A stretch of DNA of 64,000 nt from Chlorocebus sabaeus (Eukaryota > Chordata > Mammalia > Primates > Cercopithecidae), in the NCBI RefSeq assembly GCF_047675955.1, contig NC_132904.1:60259435-60323434 (forward strand). Reading direction: 5' to 3'. The notes below the pieces were generated by a model, which saw nothing but the letters and a program-made list of their open reading frames with translations, searched no databases and had not been told where the DNA came from. A program made the translations under genes and the position numbers. Below, piece after piece: positions 1 through 11,640 of the stretch (within the stretch, counting starts at the first letter, position 1; each line of letters begins with the position of its first letter).

Positions 1-138
1 CTGGAAAGAAGCTTTCTGAGAAACTGCTCTGTGTTCTGTTAATTCATCTCACAGAGTTACATCTTTCCCTTCCATTACCCTTTGACTAAGGCTGTTCTTG
101 TGTAATTGGCAAAGGGATATTTGGGAGCCAATAGAAGG

Positions 139-155
139 CTATGGTGAAAAAGGAA
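139..155 (-). promoter_or_regulatory. pJalpha-type 17-bp motif (representative of many)
   Basis: CTATGGTGAAAAAGGAA is the exact reverse complement of the pJalpha consensus TTCCTTTTYCACCRTAG, known as a protein-binding site in A-type alphoid monomers. It is repeated once per monomer through the window. Common departures are CTATGGAGAAAAAGG, CTATGTTGAAAAAGG, CTACGCTGAAAAAGG and CAGAAGTGAAAAAGG. Binding in this species is not shown by sequence. Confidence 0.75.
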
Positions 156-252
156 ATATCTTCCGTTCAAAACTGGAAAGAATCTTTCTGAGAAACTGCT
201 CTGTGTTCTGTTAATACATCTCACAGTGTTACAACTTTCCCTTCAAGAAGCC

Positions 253-269
253 TTTCGCTAAGGCTGTTC
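253..269 (+). other. Degenerate CENP-B box position (representative)
   Basis: The canonical core is TTCG-N4-A-N2-CGGG. At the homologous place most monomers read TTCGCTAAGGCTGTT, so TTCG is kept but the central A is G and CGGG is TGTT. Variants TTCGATAAGGCTG, TTGGCTAAAGCTG, TTCTCTAAGG and TTTGACTAAGG do not restore it. I saw no canonical box on either strand. A scarcity of CENP-B sites is known for African green monkey alpha satellite. Confidence 0.8.
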
Positions 270-1879
270 TTGTGGAATTGGCAAAGGGATATTTGGAAGC
301 CCTTAGAGGTCTATGGTGAAAAAGGAAATATCTTCCGTTCAAAACTGGAAAGAAGCTTTCAGAGAAACCCCTCTGTTTTCTGTTAATTCATCTCACAGAG
401 TTACATCTTTCTCTTCAAGAAGGCTTTCGCTAAGGCTGTTCTTGTGGAATTGGCAAAGTGATATTTGGAAGCCCATAGTGGGCTACGCTGAAAAAGGAAA
501 TATCTTCCGTTCAAAACTGGAAAGAAGCTTTCTGAGAAACTGCTCTGTGTTCTGTTAATTCATCTCACAGAGTTACATCTTTCCCTTCAAGAAGCCTTTC
601 GCTAAGGCTGTTCTTGTGGAATTGGCAAAGGGATATTTGGAAGCCCATAGAGGGCTATGGTGAAAAACGAAATATCTTACGTTCAAAACTGGAAAGAAGC
701 TTTCTGAGAAACTGCTCTGTGTTCTGTTAATTCATCTCACAGAGTTACATCTTTCCCTTCAAGAAGCCTTTCGCTAAGGCTGTTCTTGTGGAATTGGCAA
801 AGGGATATTTGGAAGCCCATAGAGGGCTATGGTGAAAAAGGAAATATCTTCCGTTCAAAACTGGAAAGAAGCTTTCTGAGAAACTGCTCTGTGTTTTGTT
901 AATTCATCTCACAGAGTTACATCTTTCCCTTCAAGAATCCTTTCGCTAAGGCTGTTCTTGCGGAATTTGCAAAGTGATATTTGGAAGCGCATAGAGGGCT
1001 ATGGTGAAAAAGGAAATACCCTCCGTTCAAAACTGGAAAGAAGCTTTCTGAGAAACTGCTCGGTGTTCTGTTAATTCATCTCACAGAGTTATATCTTTCC
1101 CTTCAAGAATCCTTTCGATAAGGCTGTTCTTGTGGAATTGGCAAAGGGATATTTGGAAGCCCATAGAGGGCTATGGAGCAAAAGGAAATATCTTCCGTTC
1201 AAAACTGGAAAGAAGCTTTCATAGAAACTGCTCTGTGTTCTGTTAATTCATCTCACAGAGTTACATCTTTCCCTTCAAGAAGCCTTTCGCTAAGGCTGTT
1301 CTAGTGGAATTGGCAAAGGGATATTTGGAAGCCCATAGAGTGCTATGGTGAAAAAGGAAATATCTTCCCTTCAACCTGGAAAGAAGCTTTCTGAGAAACT
1401 GCTCTGTGTTCTGTTAATTCATCTCACAGAGTTACATCTTTCCCTTCAAGAAGCCTTTCGCTAAGGCTGTTCTTGTGGAATTGGCAAAGGGATATTTGGA
1501 ATCCCATAGAGGGCTATGGTGAAAAAGGAAGTATCTTCCGTTCAAAACTGGAAAGAAGCTTTCTGAGAAACTGCTCTGTCTTCTGTTAATTCATCTCACA
1601 GAGTTACATCTTTTCCTTCAAGAAACCTATGGCTAAAGCTGTTGTTCTGGAATTGGCAAAGGGATATTTGGAAGCCCATAGAGGGCTATGGTGAAAAAGG
1701 AAATATCTTCCGTTCAAAACTGGAAAGAAGCTTTCTGAAAAACTGCTCTGTGTTCTGTTAATTCATCTCACAGAGTTACATCTTTCCCTTCATTACCCTT
1801 TGACTAAGGCTGTTCTTGTGTAATTGGCAAAGGGATATTTGGGAGCCAATAGAAGGCTATGGTGAAAAAGGAAATATCT

Positions 1880-2567
1880 TCCGTTCAAAACAGGAAAGAA
1901 GCTTTCAGAGAAACCCCTCTGTGTTCTCTTAATTCATCTCACAGAGTTACATCTTTCTCTTAAAGAAGCCGTTCGCTAAGGCTGTTCTTGTGGAATTGGC
2001 AAAGGGATATTTGGAAGCCCATAGAGGGCTATGGTGAAAAAGGAAATATATTCCTTTCAAAACTGGAAAGAATCTTTCTGAGATACTGCTCTGTGTTCTG
2101 TTAATTCATCTCACTGAGTTACATCTTTCCATTCAAGAAACCTTTCGCTAAGGCTGTTCTTGTGGAATTGGCAAAGGGATATTTGGAAGCCCTTAGAGGG
2201 CTATGGTGAAAAAGGAAATATCTTCCGTTCAAAACTGGAAAGAAGCTTTCAGAGAAACCCCTCTGTGTTCTCTTAATTCATCTCACAGAGTTACATCTTT
2301 CTCTTAAAGAAGCCGTTCGCTAAGGCTGTTCTTGTGGAATTGGCAAAGTGATATTTGGAAGCCCATAGTGGGCTATGGTGAAAAAGGAAATATATTCCTT
2401 TCAAAACTGGAAAGAAGCTTTCTGAGAAACTGCTCTGTGTTCTGTTAATTCATCTCACAGAGCTACATCTCTCCCTTCAAGAAGCCTTTCGCTAAGGCTG
2501 TTCTTGTGGAATTGGCAAAGGGATATTTGGAAGCCCATAGATGTCTATGGGGAAAAAGGAAATATCT
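1880..2567 (+). repeat. 344-bp dimer tandem duplication
   Basis: The rare variants GTGTTCTCTTAATTC (1921 and 2265), CTCTTAAAGAAGCCGTTCG, and ATATATTCCTTTC (2047 and 2391) each recur exactly 344 bp apart. This indicates a recent two-monomer duplication. The right end is approximate. Confidence 0.7.
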
Positions 2568-3369
2568 TCCGTTCAAAACTGGAAAGATGCTTTCTGAGAA
2601 ACTGTTCTGTGTTCTGTTAAATCATCTCACACAGTTACATCTTTCCCTTCAAGAAGCCTTTCGCTAAGGCCGTTCTTGTGGAATTGGCAAAGGGATATTT
2701 GGAAGCCCATAGAAGGCTATTTTGAAAAAGGAAATATCTTCCGTTCAAAACTGGAAAGAAGCCTTCTGAGAAACTGCTCGGTGTTCTGTTAATTCATCTC
2801 ACAGAGTTACATTTTTATCTTCAACAAGCCTTTCGCTAAGGCTGTTCTTGTGGAATTGGCAATGGGATATTTGGAAGCCCATAAAGGGCTACGGTGAAAA
2901 AGGAAATATCCCGTTCAAAACTGGAAAGAAGCTTTCTGTGAAACTGCTCTGTGTTCTGTTAATTCTTCTCACAGAGTTACATCTTTCCCTTCAAGAAGCC
3001 TTTCGATAAGGCTGTTCTTGTGGAATTGGCAAAGGGATATTTGGAAGCCCATAGAGGGCAGAAGTGAAAAAGTAAATATCTTCTGTTCAAAACTGGAAAG
3101 AAGCTTTCTGAGAAACTGCTCTGTGTTCTGTTAATTCATCTCACAGAGTTACATCTTTCCCTTCAAGAAGCCTTTCGCTGAGGCTGTTCTTTTGGAATTG
3201 GCAAAGGGATATTTGGAAGCCTTTAGAGGGCTATGGTGAAAAAGGAAATAGCTTCCGTTCAAAACTGGAAAGAAGCATTTTGAGAAACTGCTCTGTGTTC
3301 TGTTAATTCATCTCACAGAGTTACATCTTTCCCTTCAAGAAGCATTTCGCTAAGGCTGTTCTTGTGCAT

Positions 3370-6300
3370 TGGCAAAGGGATATTTGGAAGCCCATATAGG
3401 GCTATGGTGAAAAAGGAAATATCTTCCGTTCAAAACTGGAAAGAAGCTTTATGAGAAACTGCTCTGTGTTCTGTTAATTCATCTCACAGAGTTACATCTT
3501 TCCCTTCAAGAAGCCTTTCGCTAAGGCTGTTCTTGTGGAATTGGCAAAGGGATATTTGGAAGCCCATAGAGGGCTATGGTGAAAAAGGAAATATCTTCCG
3601 TTCAAAACTGGAAAGAAGCTTTCTGAGAAACTGCTCTGTGTTTTGTTAATTCATCTCACAGAGTTACATCTTTCCCTTCAAGAATCCTTTCGCTAAGGCT
3701 GTTCTTGAGGAATTGGCAAAGTGATATTTGGAAGCGCATAGAGGGCTATGGTGAAAAAGGAAATACCGTCCGTTCAAAACTGGAAAGAAGCTTTCTGAGA
3801 AACTGCTCGGTGTTCTGTTAATTCATCTCACAGAGTTATATCTTTCCCTTCAAGAAGCCTTTCGATAAGGCTGTTCTTGTGGAATTGGCAAAGGGATATT
3901 TGGAAGCCCATAGAGGGCTATGGAGAAAAAGGAAATATCTTCCGTTCAAAACTGGAAAGAAGCTTTCATAGAAACTGCTCTGTGTTCTGTTAATTCATCT
4001 CACAGTGTTACATCTTTCCCTTCAAGAAGCCTTTCGCTAAGGCTGTTCTTGTGGAATTGGCAAAGGGATATTTGGAAGCCCATAGAGGGCTATGGTGAAA
4101 AAGGAAATATCTTCCGTTAAAAACTGGAAAGAAGCCTTCTGAGAAACCGCTCTGTGTTCTGTTAATTCATCTCACAGAGTGACATCTTTATCTTCAACAA
4201 GCCTTTCGCTAAAGCTGTTCTTGTGGAATTGGCAAAGAGATATTTGGAAGGCCATAAAGGGCTACGGTGAATAAGGAAATATCCCGTTCAAAACTGGAAA
4301 GAAGCTTTCTGTGAAACTGCTCTGTGTTCTGTTAATTCTTCTCACAGAGTTACATCTTTCCCTTCAAGAAGCCTTTCGCTAAGGTTGTTCTTGTGGAATT
4401 GGCAAAGGGATATTTGGAAGCCCATAGAGGGCAGAAGTGAAAAAGGAAATATCTTCTGTTCAAAACTGGAAAGAAGCTTTCTGAGAAACTGCTCTGTGTT
4501 CTGTTAATTCATCTCACAGAGTTACATCTTTCCCTTCAAGAAGCCTTTCGCTGAGGCTGTTCTTGTGGAATTGGCAAAGGGATATTTGGAAGCCCATAGA
4601 GGGCTATGGTGAAAAAGGAAATATCTTCCGTTCAAAACTGGAAAGAAGCGTTCTGAGAAACTGCTCTGTGTTCTGTTAATTCATCTCACAGAGTTACATC
4701 TTTCCCTTCAAGAAGCCTTTCGCTAAGGCTGTTCTTGTGGAATTGAGGGCTATGGTGAAAAAGGAAATATCTTCCGTTCAAAACTGGAAAGAAGCTTTCT
4801 GAGAAACTGCTCTGTCTTCCGTTAATTCATCTCACAGAGTTACATCTTTCCCTTCAAGAAACCTTTGGCTAAGGCTGTTGTTCTGGAATTGGCCAAGGGA
4901 TATTTGGAAGCCCATATAGGGCTATGGTGAAAAAGGAAATATCTTCCGTTCAAAACTGGAAAGAAGCTTTCAGAGAAACTGCTCTGTGTTCTGTTAATTC
5001 ATCTCACAGAGTTACATCCTTCCCTTCAAGAATCCTTTCGATAAGGCTGTTCTTGTTTAATTGGCAAAGGGATATTTGGAAGCCCATAGAGGGATATAGT
5101 GAAAAAGGAAATATCTTCTGTTGAAAACTGGAAAGAAGCTTTCTGAGAAACTGCTCTGTGTTCTGTTAATTCATCTCACAGAGTTACATCTTTCCCTTCA
5201 AGAAGCCTTTCGCTAAGGCTGTTCTTGTGGAATTGGCAAAGGGATATTTGGAAGCCCATAGAGGGCTATGGTGAAAAAGGAAATATCTTCCGTTCAAAAC
5301 TGGAAAGAAGCTTTCTGAGAAACTGCTCTGTGTTTTGTTAATTCATCTCACAGAGTTACATCTTTCCCTTCAAGAAGCCTTTCGCTAAGGCTGTTCTTGT
5401 GAAATTGGCAAAGGGATATTTGGAAGCGCATAGAGGGCTATGATGAAAAAGGAAATATCGTCCGTTCAAAACTGGAAAGAAGCTTTCTGAGAAACTGCTC
5501 GGTGTTCTGTTAATTCATCTCAAAGAGTTATATCCTTCCCTTCAAGAAGCCTTTCGATAAGGCTGTTCTTGTGGAATTCGCAAGGGGATATTTGGAAGCC
5601 AATAGAGGGCTATGGAATAAAAGGAAATATCTTCCGTTCCAAACTGGAAAGTAGCTTTCATAGAATCTGCTCTGTGTTCTGTTAATTCATCTCACAGAGT
5701 TACATCTTTCCCTTCAAGAAGCCTTTCGCTAAGGCTCTTCTTGTGGCATTGGCAAAGGGATATTTGGAAGCCCATAGAGGGCTATGGTGAAAAAGGAAAT
5801 ATCTTCCGTTCAAAACTGGAAAGAAGCTTTCTGAAAAACTGCTCTGTGTTCTGTTAATTCATCTCACAGAGTTACATCTTTCCCTTCAAGAAGCCTTTCG
5901 CTAAGGCTGTTCTTGTGGAATTGGCAAAGGGATATTTGGAAGCCCATAGAGGGCTTTGGTGAAAAAGGAAATATCTTCCGTTCAAAACTGGAAAGAAGCG
6001 TTCTGAGAAACTGCTCTGTGTTCTGTTAATTCATCTCACAAAGTTACATCTTCCCTTCAAGTAGCATTTCGCTAAGGCTGTTCCTGTGGCATTGGCAAAG
6101 GGATATTTGGACGCCCATAGAGGGCTATGGTGAAAAAGGAAATATATTCCGTTCATAACAGGAAAGAAGCTTTCTGAGAAACTGCTCTGTGTTCTGTTAA
6201 CTCATCTCACAGAGCTACATCTCTCCCTTCAAGAAGCCTTTCGCTAAGGCTGTTCTTGTGGAATTGCCAAAGGGATATTTGGAAGCCCATAGAGGGCTAT

Positions 6301-9300
6301 GGTTAAAAAGGAAATATCTTCCGTTCAAAACTGGAAAGAAGCTTTCTGAGAAACTGCTCTGTGTTCTGTTAATTCATCTCACAGAGTTACATCGTTCCCT
6401 TCAAGAAGCCTTTCGCTAAGGCTGTTCTTGTGGAATTGGCAAAGGGATATTTGGAAGCCCATAGAGGGCTATGGTGAAAAAGGAAATATCTTCCGTTCAA
6501 AACTGGAAAGAAGCTTTCTGAGAAACTACTCTGTGTTCTGTTAATTCATCTCACAGAGTTACATTTTTCTCTTCAAGAAGCCTTTCGCTAAGGCTGTTCT
6601 TGTGGAATTGGCAAAGGGATATTTGGAAGCCCATGGAGGGCTACGCTGAAAAAGGAAATATCTTCCGTTCAAAACTGGAAAGAAGCTTTCAGAGAAACCC
6701 CTCTATGTTCTGTTAATTCATCTCACAGAGTTACATCTTTCTCTTCAAGAAGCCTTTCTCTAAGGCTGTTCTTTTGGAATTGGCAAAGTGATATTTGGAA
6801 GCCCTTAGTGGGCCACGGTGAAAAAGGAAATATATTAAGTTCAAAACTGGAAAGAAGCTTTCTGAGAAACTGCTCTGTGTTATGTTAATTCATCTCACAG
6901 AGTTACATCTTTCCCTTCAAGAAGCCTTTCGCTAAGGCTGTTCTTGTGGAATTGGCAAAGGGATATTTGGAAGCCCATAGAAGGCTATGGTGAAAAAGGA
7001 AATATCTTCCGTTCAAAACTGGAAAGAAGCCTTCTGAGAAACCGCTCTGTTTTCTGTTAATTCATCTCACAGAGTTACATCTTTATCTTCAACCAGCCTT
7101 TCGCTAAGGCTGTTCTTGTGGAATTGGCAAAGAGATATTTGGAAGGCCATAAAGGGCTACGGTGAAAAAGGAAATATCCCGTTCAAAACTGGAAAGAAGC
7201 TTTCTGTGAAACTGCTCTGTGTTCTGTTAATTCTTCTCACAGAGTTACATCTTTCCCTTCAAGAAGCCTTTCGATAAGGCTGTTCTTGTGGAATTGGCAA
7301 AGGGATATTTGGAAGCCCATAGAGGGCAGAAGTGAAAAAGGAAATATCTTCTGTTCAAAACTGGAAAGAAGCTTTCTGACAAACTGCTCTGTGTTCTGTT
7401 AATTCATCTCACAGAGTTACATCTTTCCCTTCAAGAAGCCTTTCGCTGAGGCTGTTCTTGTGGAATTGGCAAAGGGATATTTGGAAGCCCATAGAGGGCT
7501 ATGTTGAAAAAGGAATTATCTTCCGTTCAAAACTGGAAAGAAGCGTTCAGAGAAACTGCTCTGTGTTCTGTTAATTCATCTCACAGAGTTACATCTTTCC
7601 CTTCAAGAAGCATTTCGCTAAGGCTGTTCTTGTGGCATTGGCAAAGGGATATTTGGAAGCCCATAGAGGGCTATGTTGAAAAAGGAAATATCTTCCGTTC
7701 AAAACTGGAAAGAAGCTTTCTGAGAAACTGCTCTGTGTTCTGTTAATTCATCTCACAGAGTTACATCTTTCCCTTCAAGAAGCCTTTCGCTAAGGCTGTT
7801 GTTGTGGAAATGGCAAAGGGATATTTGGAAGCCCATAGAGGGCTATGGTGAAAAAGGAAATATCTTCCGTTCAAAACTGGAAAGAAGCTTTCTGAGAAAC
7901 TGTTCTGTGTTTTGTTAATTCATCTCACAGAGTTACATCTTTCCCTTCAAGAATCCTTTCGCTAAGGCTGTTCTTGTGGAATTGGCAAAGTGATATTTGG
8001 AAGCGCATAGAGGGCTATGGTGAAAAAGGAAATACCGTCCGTTCAAAACTGGAAAGAAGCTTTCATAGAAACTGCTCTGTGTTCTGTTAATTCATCTCAC
8101 AGAGTTACATCTTTCCCTTCAAGAAGCCTTTCGCTAAGGCTGTTCTTGTGGAATTGGCAAAGGGATATTTGGAAGCCCATAGAGGGCTATGGGGAAAAAC
8201 GAAATACCTTCCGTTCAAAACTGGAAAGAAGCTTTCTGAGAAACTGCTCTGTGTTCTGTTAATTCATCTCACAGAGTTACATCTTTCCCTTCAAGAAGCC
8301 TTTCGCTAAGGCTGTTCTTGTGGAATTGGCAAAGGGATATTTGGAAGCCCATAGAGGGCTATGATGAAAAAGGAAATATCTTCCGTTCAAAACTGGAAAG
8401 AAGCTTTCTGAGAAACTGCTCTGTGTTCTGTTAATTCATCTCACAGATTTACATCTTTCCCTTCAAGAATCCTTTCGCTAAGGCTGTTCTTGTGGAATTG
8501 GCAAAGTGATATTTGGAAGCGCGTAGAGGGCTATGGTGAAAAAGGAAATACCCTCCGTTCAAAACTGGAAAGAAGCTTTCTGAGAAACTGCTCGGTGTTC
8601 TGTTAATTCATCTCACAGAGTTATATCTTTCCCTTCAAGAAGCCTTTCGATAAGGCTGTTCTTGTGGAATTGGCAAAGGGATATTTGGAAGCCCCTAGAG
8701 GGCTATGGAGCAGAAGGAAATATCTTCCGTTCAAAACTGGAAAGAAGCTTTCATAGAAACTGCTCTGTGTTCTGTTAATTCATCTCACAGAGTTACATCT
8801 TTCCCTTCAAGAAACCTTTGGCTAAAGCTGTTGTTCTGGAATTGGCAAAGGGATATTTGGAAGCCCTTAGAGGGCTATGTTGAAAAAGGAAATATCTTCC
8901 GTTCAAAACTGGAAAGAAGCTTTCTGAGAAACTGCTCTGTGTTCTGTTAATTCATCTCACAGAGTTACATCTTTCCCTTCCATTACCCTTTGACTAAGGC
9001 TGTTCTTGGGTAATTGGCAAAGGGATATTTGGGAGCCAATAGAAGGCTATGGTGAAAAAGGAAATATCTTCCGTTCCAAACTGGAAAGAATCTTTCTGAG
9101 AAACTGCTCTGTGTTCTGTTAATTCATCTCACAGTGTTACAACTTTCCCTTCAAGAAGCCTTTCGCTAAGGCTGTTCTTGTGGAATTGGCAAAGGGATAT
9201 TTGGAAGCCCGTAGAGGGCTATGGTGAAAAAGGAAATATCTTCCGTTCAAAACTGGAAAGAAGCTTTCAGAGAAACCCCTCTGTGTTCTGTTAATTCATC

Positions 9301-10830
9301 TCACAGAGTTACATCTTTCTCTTCAAGAAGCCTTTCGCTAAGGCTGTTCTTGTGGAATTTGCAAAGTGATATTTGGAAGCGCATAGAGGGCTATGGTGAA
9401 AAAGGAAATACCGTCCGTTCAAAACTGGAAAGAAGCGTTCTGAGAAACTGCTCGGTGTTCTGTTAATTCATCTCACAGAGTTATATCTTTCCCTTCAAGA
9501 AGCCTTTCGATAAGGCTGTTCTTGTGGAATTGGCAAAGGGATATTTGGAAGCCCATAGAGGGCTATGGAGAAAAAGGAAATATCTTCCGTTCAAAACTAG
9601 AAAGAAGCTTTCATAGAAACTGCTCTGTGTTCTGTTAATTCATCTCACAGAGTTACATCTTTCCCTTCAAGAAGCCTTTCGCTAAGGCTGTTCTTGTGGA
9701 ATTGGCAAAGGGATATTTGGAAGCCCATAGAGGGCTACGCTGAAAAAGGAAATATCTTCCGTTCAAAACTGGAAAGAAGCTTTCTGAGAAACTGCTCTGT
9801 GTTCTGTTAATTCATCTCACAGAGTTACATCTTTCCCTTCAACAAACATTTCGCTAAGGCTGTTCTTGTGGAATTGGCAAAGGGATATTTGGAAGCCCAT
9901 AGAGGGCTACGGTGAAAAAGGAAATATCTTCCGTTCAAAACTGGAAAGAAGCTTTCTGAGAAACTGCTCTGTGTTCTGTTAATTCATCTCACAGAGTTAC
10001 ATCTTTCCCGTCAAGAAACCTTTCGCTAAGGCTGTTTTTCTGGAATTGGCAAAGGGATATTTGGAAGCCCATAGAAGGCTATGGTGAAAAAGGAAATATC
10101 TTCCGTTCAAAACTGGAAAGAACCGTTCTGAGAAACTGCTCTGTGTTCTGTTAATTCATCTCACAGAGTTACATCTTTCCCTTCAAGAAGCATTTCGCTA
10201 AGGCTGTTCTTGTGGAATTAGCAATGGGATATTTGGAAGCCCCTAGAGGGCTATGGTGAAAAAGGAAATATCTTCCGTTTAAAACTGGAAAGAAGCTTTC
10301 AGAGAAACCCCTCTATGTTCTGTTAATTCATCTCACAGAGTTACATCTTTCTCTTCAAGAAGCCTTTCTCTAAGGCTGTTCTTTTGGAATTGGCAAAGTG
10401 ATATTTGGAAGCCCTTAGTGGGCCACGGTGAAAAAGGAAATATATTCCGTTCAAAACTGGGAAGAAGCTTTCTGAGAAACTGCTCTGTGTTATGTTAATT
10501 CATCTCACAGAGTTACATCTTTCCCTTCAAGAATCCTTTCGCTAAGGCTGTTCTTGTGGAATTGGCAAAGTGATATTTGGAAGCGCGTAGAGGGCTATGG
10601 TGAAAAAGGAAATACCCTCCGTTCAAAACTGGAAAGAAGCTTTCTGAGAAACTGCTAGGTGTTCTGTTAATTCATCTCACAGAGTTATATCTTTCCCTTC
10701 AAGAAGCCTTTCGATAAGGCTGTTCTTGTGGAATTGGCAAAGGGATATTTGGAGCCCCTAGAGGGCTATGGAGCAAAAGGAAATATCTTCCGTTCAAAAC
10801 TGGAAAGAAGCTTTCTGAGAAACTGCTCTG
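3370..10830 (+). repeat. Higher-order repeat unit A1 (shortened)
   Basis: This is the first copy of the long higher-order repeat in copy A. Anchors are GTTCTTGAGG at 3701 and the 146-bp monomer at 4646. Then come GGAATAAAAGG (~5615), CATCGTTCCC (~6391), GTGGGCCACGG (~6808), CAGAAGTG (~7327) and GAGCCCCTAG before 10770. The next GTTCTTGAGG is at 10893, so the period is 7,192 bp. Compared with B1 it lacks one monomer at about 4660-4712 and nine monomers (1,521 bp) at about 6222-6266. The second loss removed the second 146-bp monomer. Adding both back gives 8,885 bp. Confidence 0.8.
4646..4791 (+). repeat. Truncated 146-bp monomer (A1)
   Basis: Measured from AAGC to the next AAGCTT, this monomer is 146 bp. 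A 26-bp segment (GCAAAGGGATATTTGG plus AAGCCCATAG) is missing, giving GGAATTGAGGGCTATGG. Unlike the other six copies, its left part begins AAGCGTTCTG rather than AAGCTTTCTGATAAATTGC. This is because a one-monomer deletion fused it to the preceding monomer. Confidence 0.9.
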
Positions 10831-11494
10831 TGTTTTGTTAATTCATCTCACAGAGTTACATCTTTCCCTTCAAGAATCCTTTCGCTAAGGCTGTTCTTGA
10901 GGAATTGGCAAAGTGATATTTGGAAGCGCATAGAGGGCTATGGTGAAAAAGGAAATACCGTCCGTTCAAAACTGGAAAGAAGCTTTCTGAGAAACTGCTC
11001 GGTGTTCTGTTAATTCATCTCACAGAGTTATATCTTTCCCGTCAAGAAGCCTTTCGATAAGGCTGTTCTTGTGGAATTGGCAAAGGGATATTTGGACCCC
11101 ATAGAGGGCTATGGAGAAAAAGGAAATATCTTCCGTTCAAAACTGGAAAGAAGCTTTCATAGAAACTGCTCTGTGTTCTGTTAATTCATCTCACAGAGTT
11201 ACATCTTTCCCTTCAAGAAGCCTTTCGCTAAGGCTGTTCTTGTGGAATTGGCAAAGGGATATTTGGAAGCCCATAGAGGGCTATGGTGAAAAAGGAAATA
11301 TCTTCCGTTCAAAACTGGAAAGAAGCGTTCTGAGAAACTGCTCTGTGTTCTGTTAATTCATCTCACAGAGTTACATCTTTCCCTTCAAGAAGCATTTCGC
11401 TAAGGCTGTTCTTGTGGCATTGGCAAAGGGATATTTGGAAGCCCATAGAGGGCTATGGTGAAAAAGGAAATATCTTCCGTTCAAAATTGAAAAG

Positions 11495-11640
11495 AAGCTT
11501 TCTGATAAATTGCTCTGTGTTCTGTTAATTCATCTCACAGAGTTACATCTTTCCCTTCAAGAAGCCTTTCGCTAAGGCTGTTCTTGTGGAATTGAGGGCT
11601 ATGGTGAAAAAGGAAATATCTTCCGTTCAAAACTGGAAAG
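11495..11640 (+). repeat. Truncated 146-bp monomer (A2, first)
   Basis: It has the same 26-bp deletion, GGAATTGAGGGC. It begins with the variant CTGATAAATTGC and is followed by a monomer with CTGTCTTCCG and GAAACCTTTGGC. Confidence 0.9.

Larger units (their letters stand above)
1..3369 (+). repeat. Tail of the preceding super-unit (about 20 monomers)
   Basis: This stretch is collinear with 30.9-32.68 kb but more diverged than the main A/B pair. The CATTACCC variant at 73 pairs with 30927. The variant carrying CCCATAGTGGGCTACGCTG near 313-558 pairs with 31339-31584. AGCTACATCTCTCCC at 2461 pairs with 31941. The offset moves from 30,854 to 31,026 to about 29,480, so the later copy lacks about nine monomers between 541 and 2460. 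This is what a tail of a previous super-unit should look like just before copy A. The assignment is an inference from variant order. Confidence 0.6.

Noticed and set aside
253..269. Functional CENP-B box
   Set aside because: Only TTCG is conserved. The central A and CGGG are missing in every variant examined, and the CCCG strings on the plus strand (as in ATATCCCGTTC) lack the CGAA partner at the right distance.
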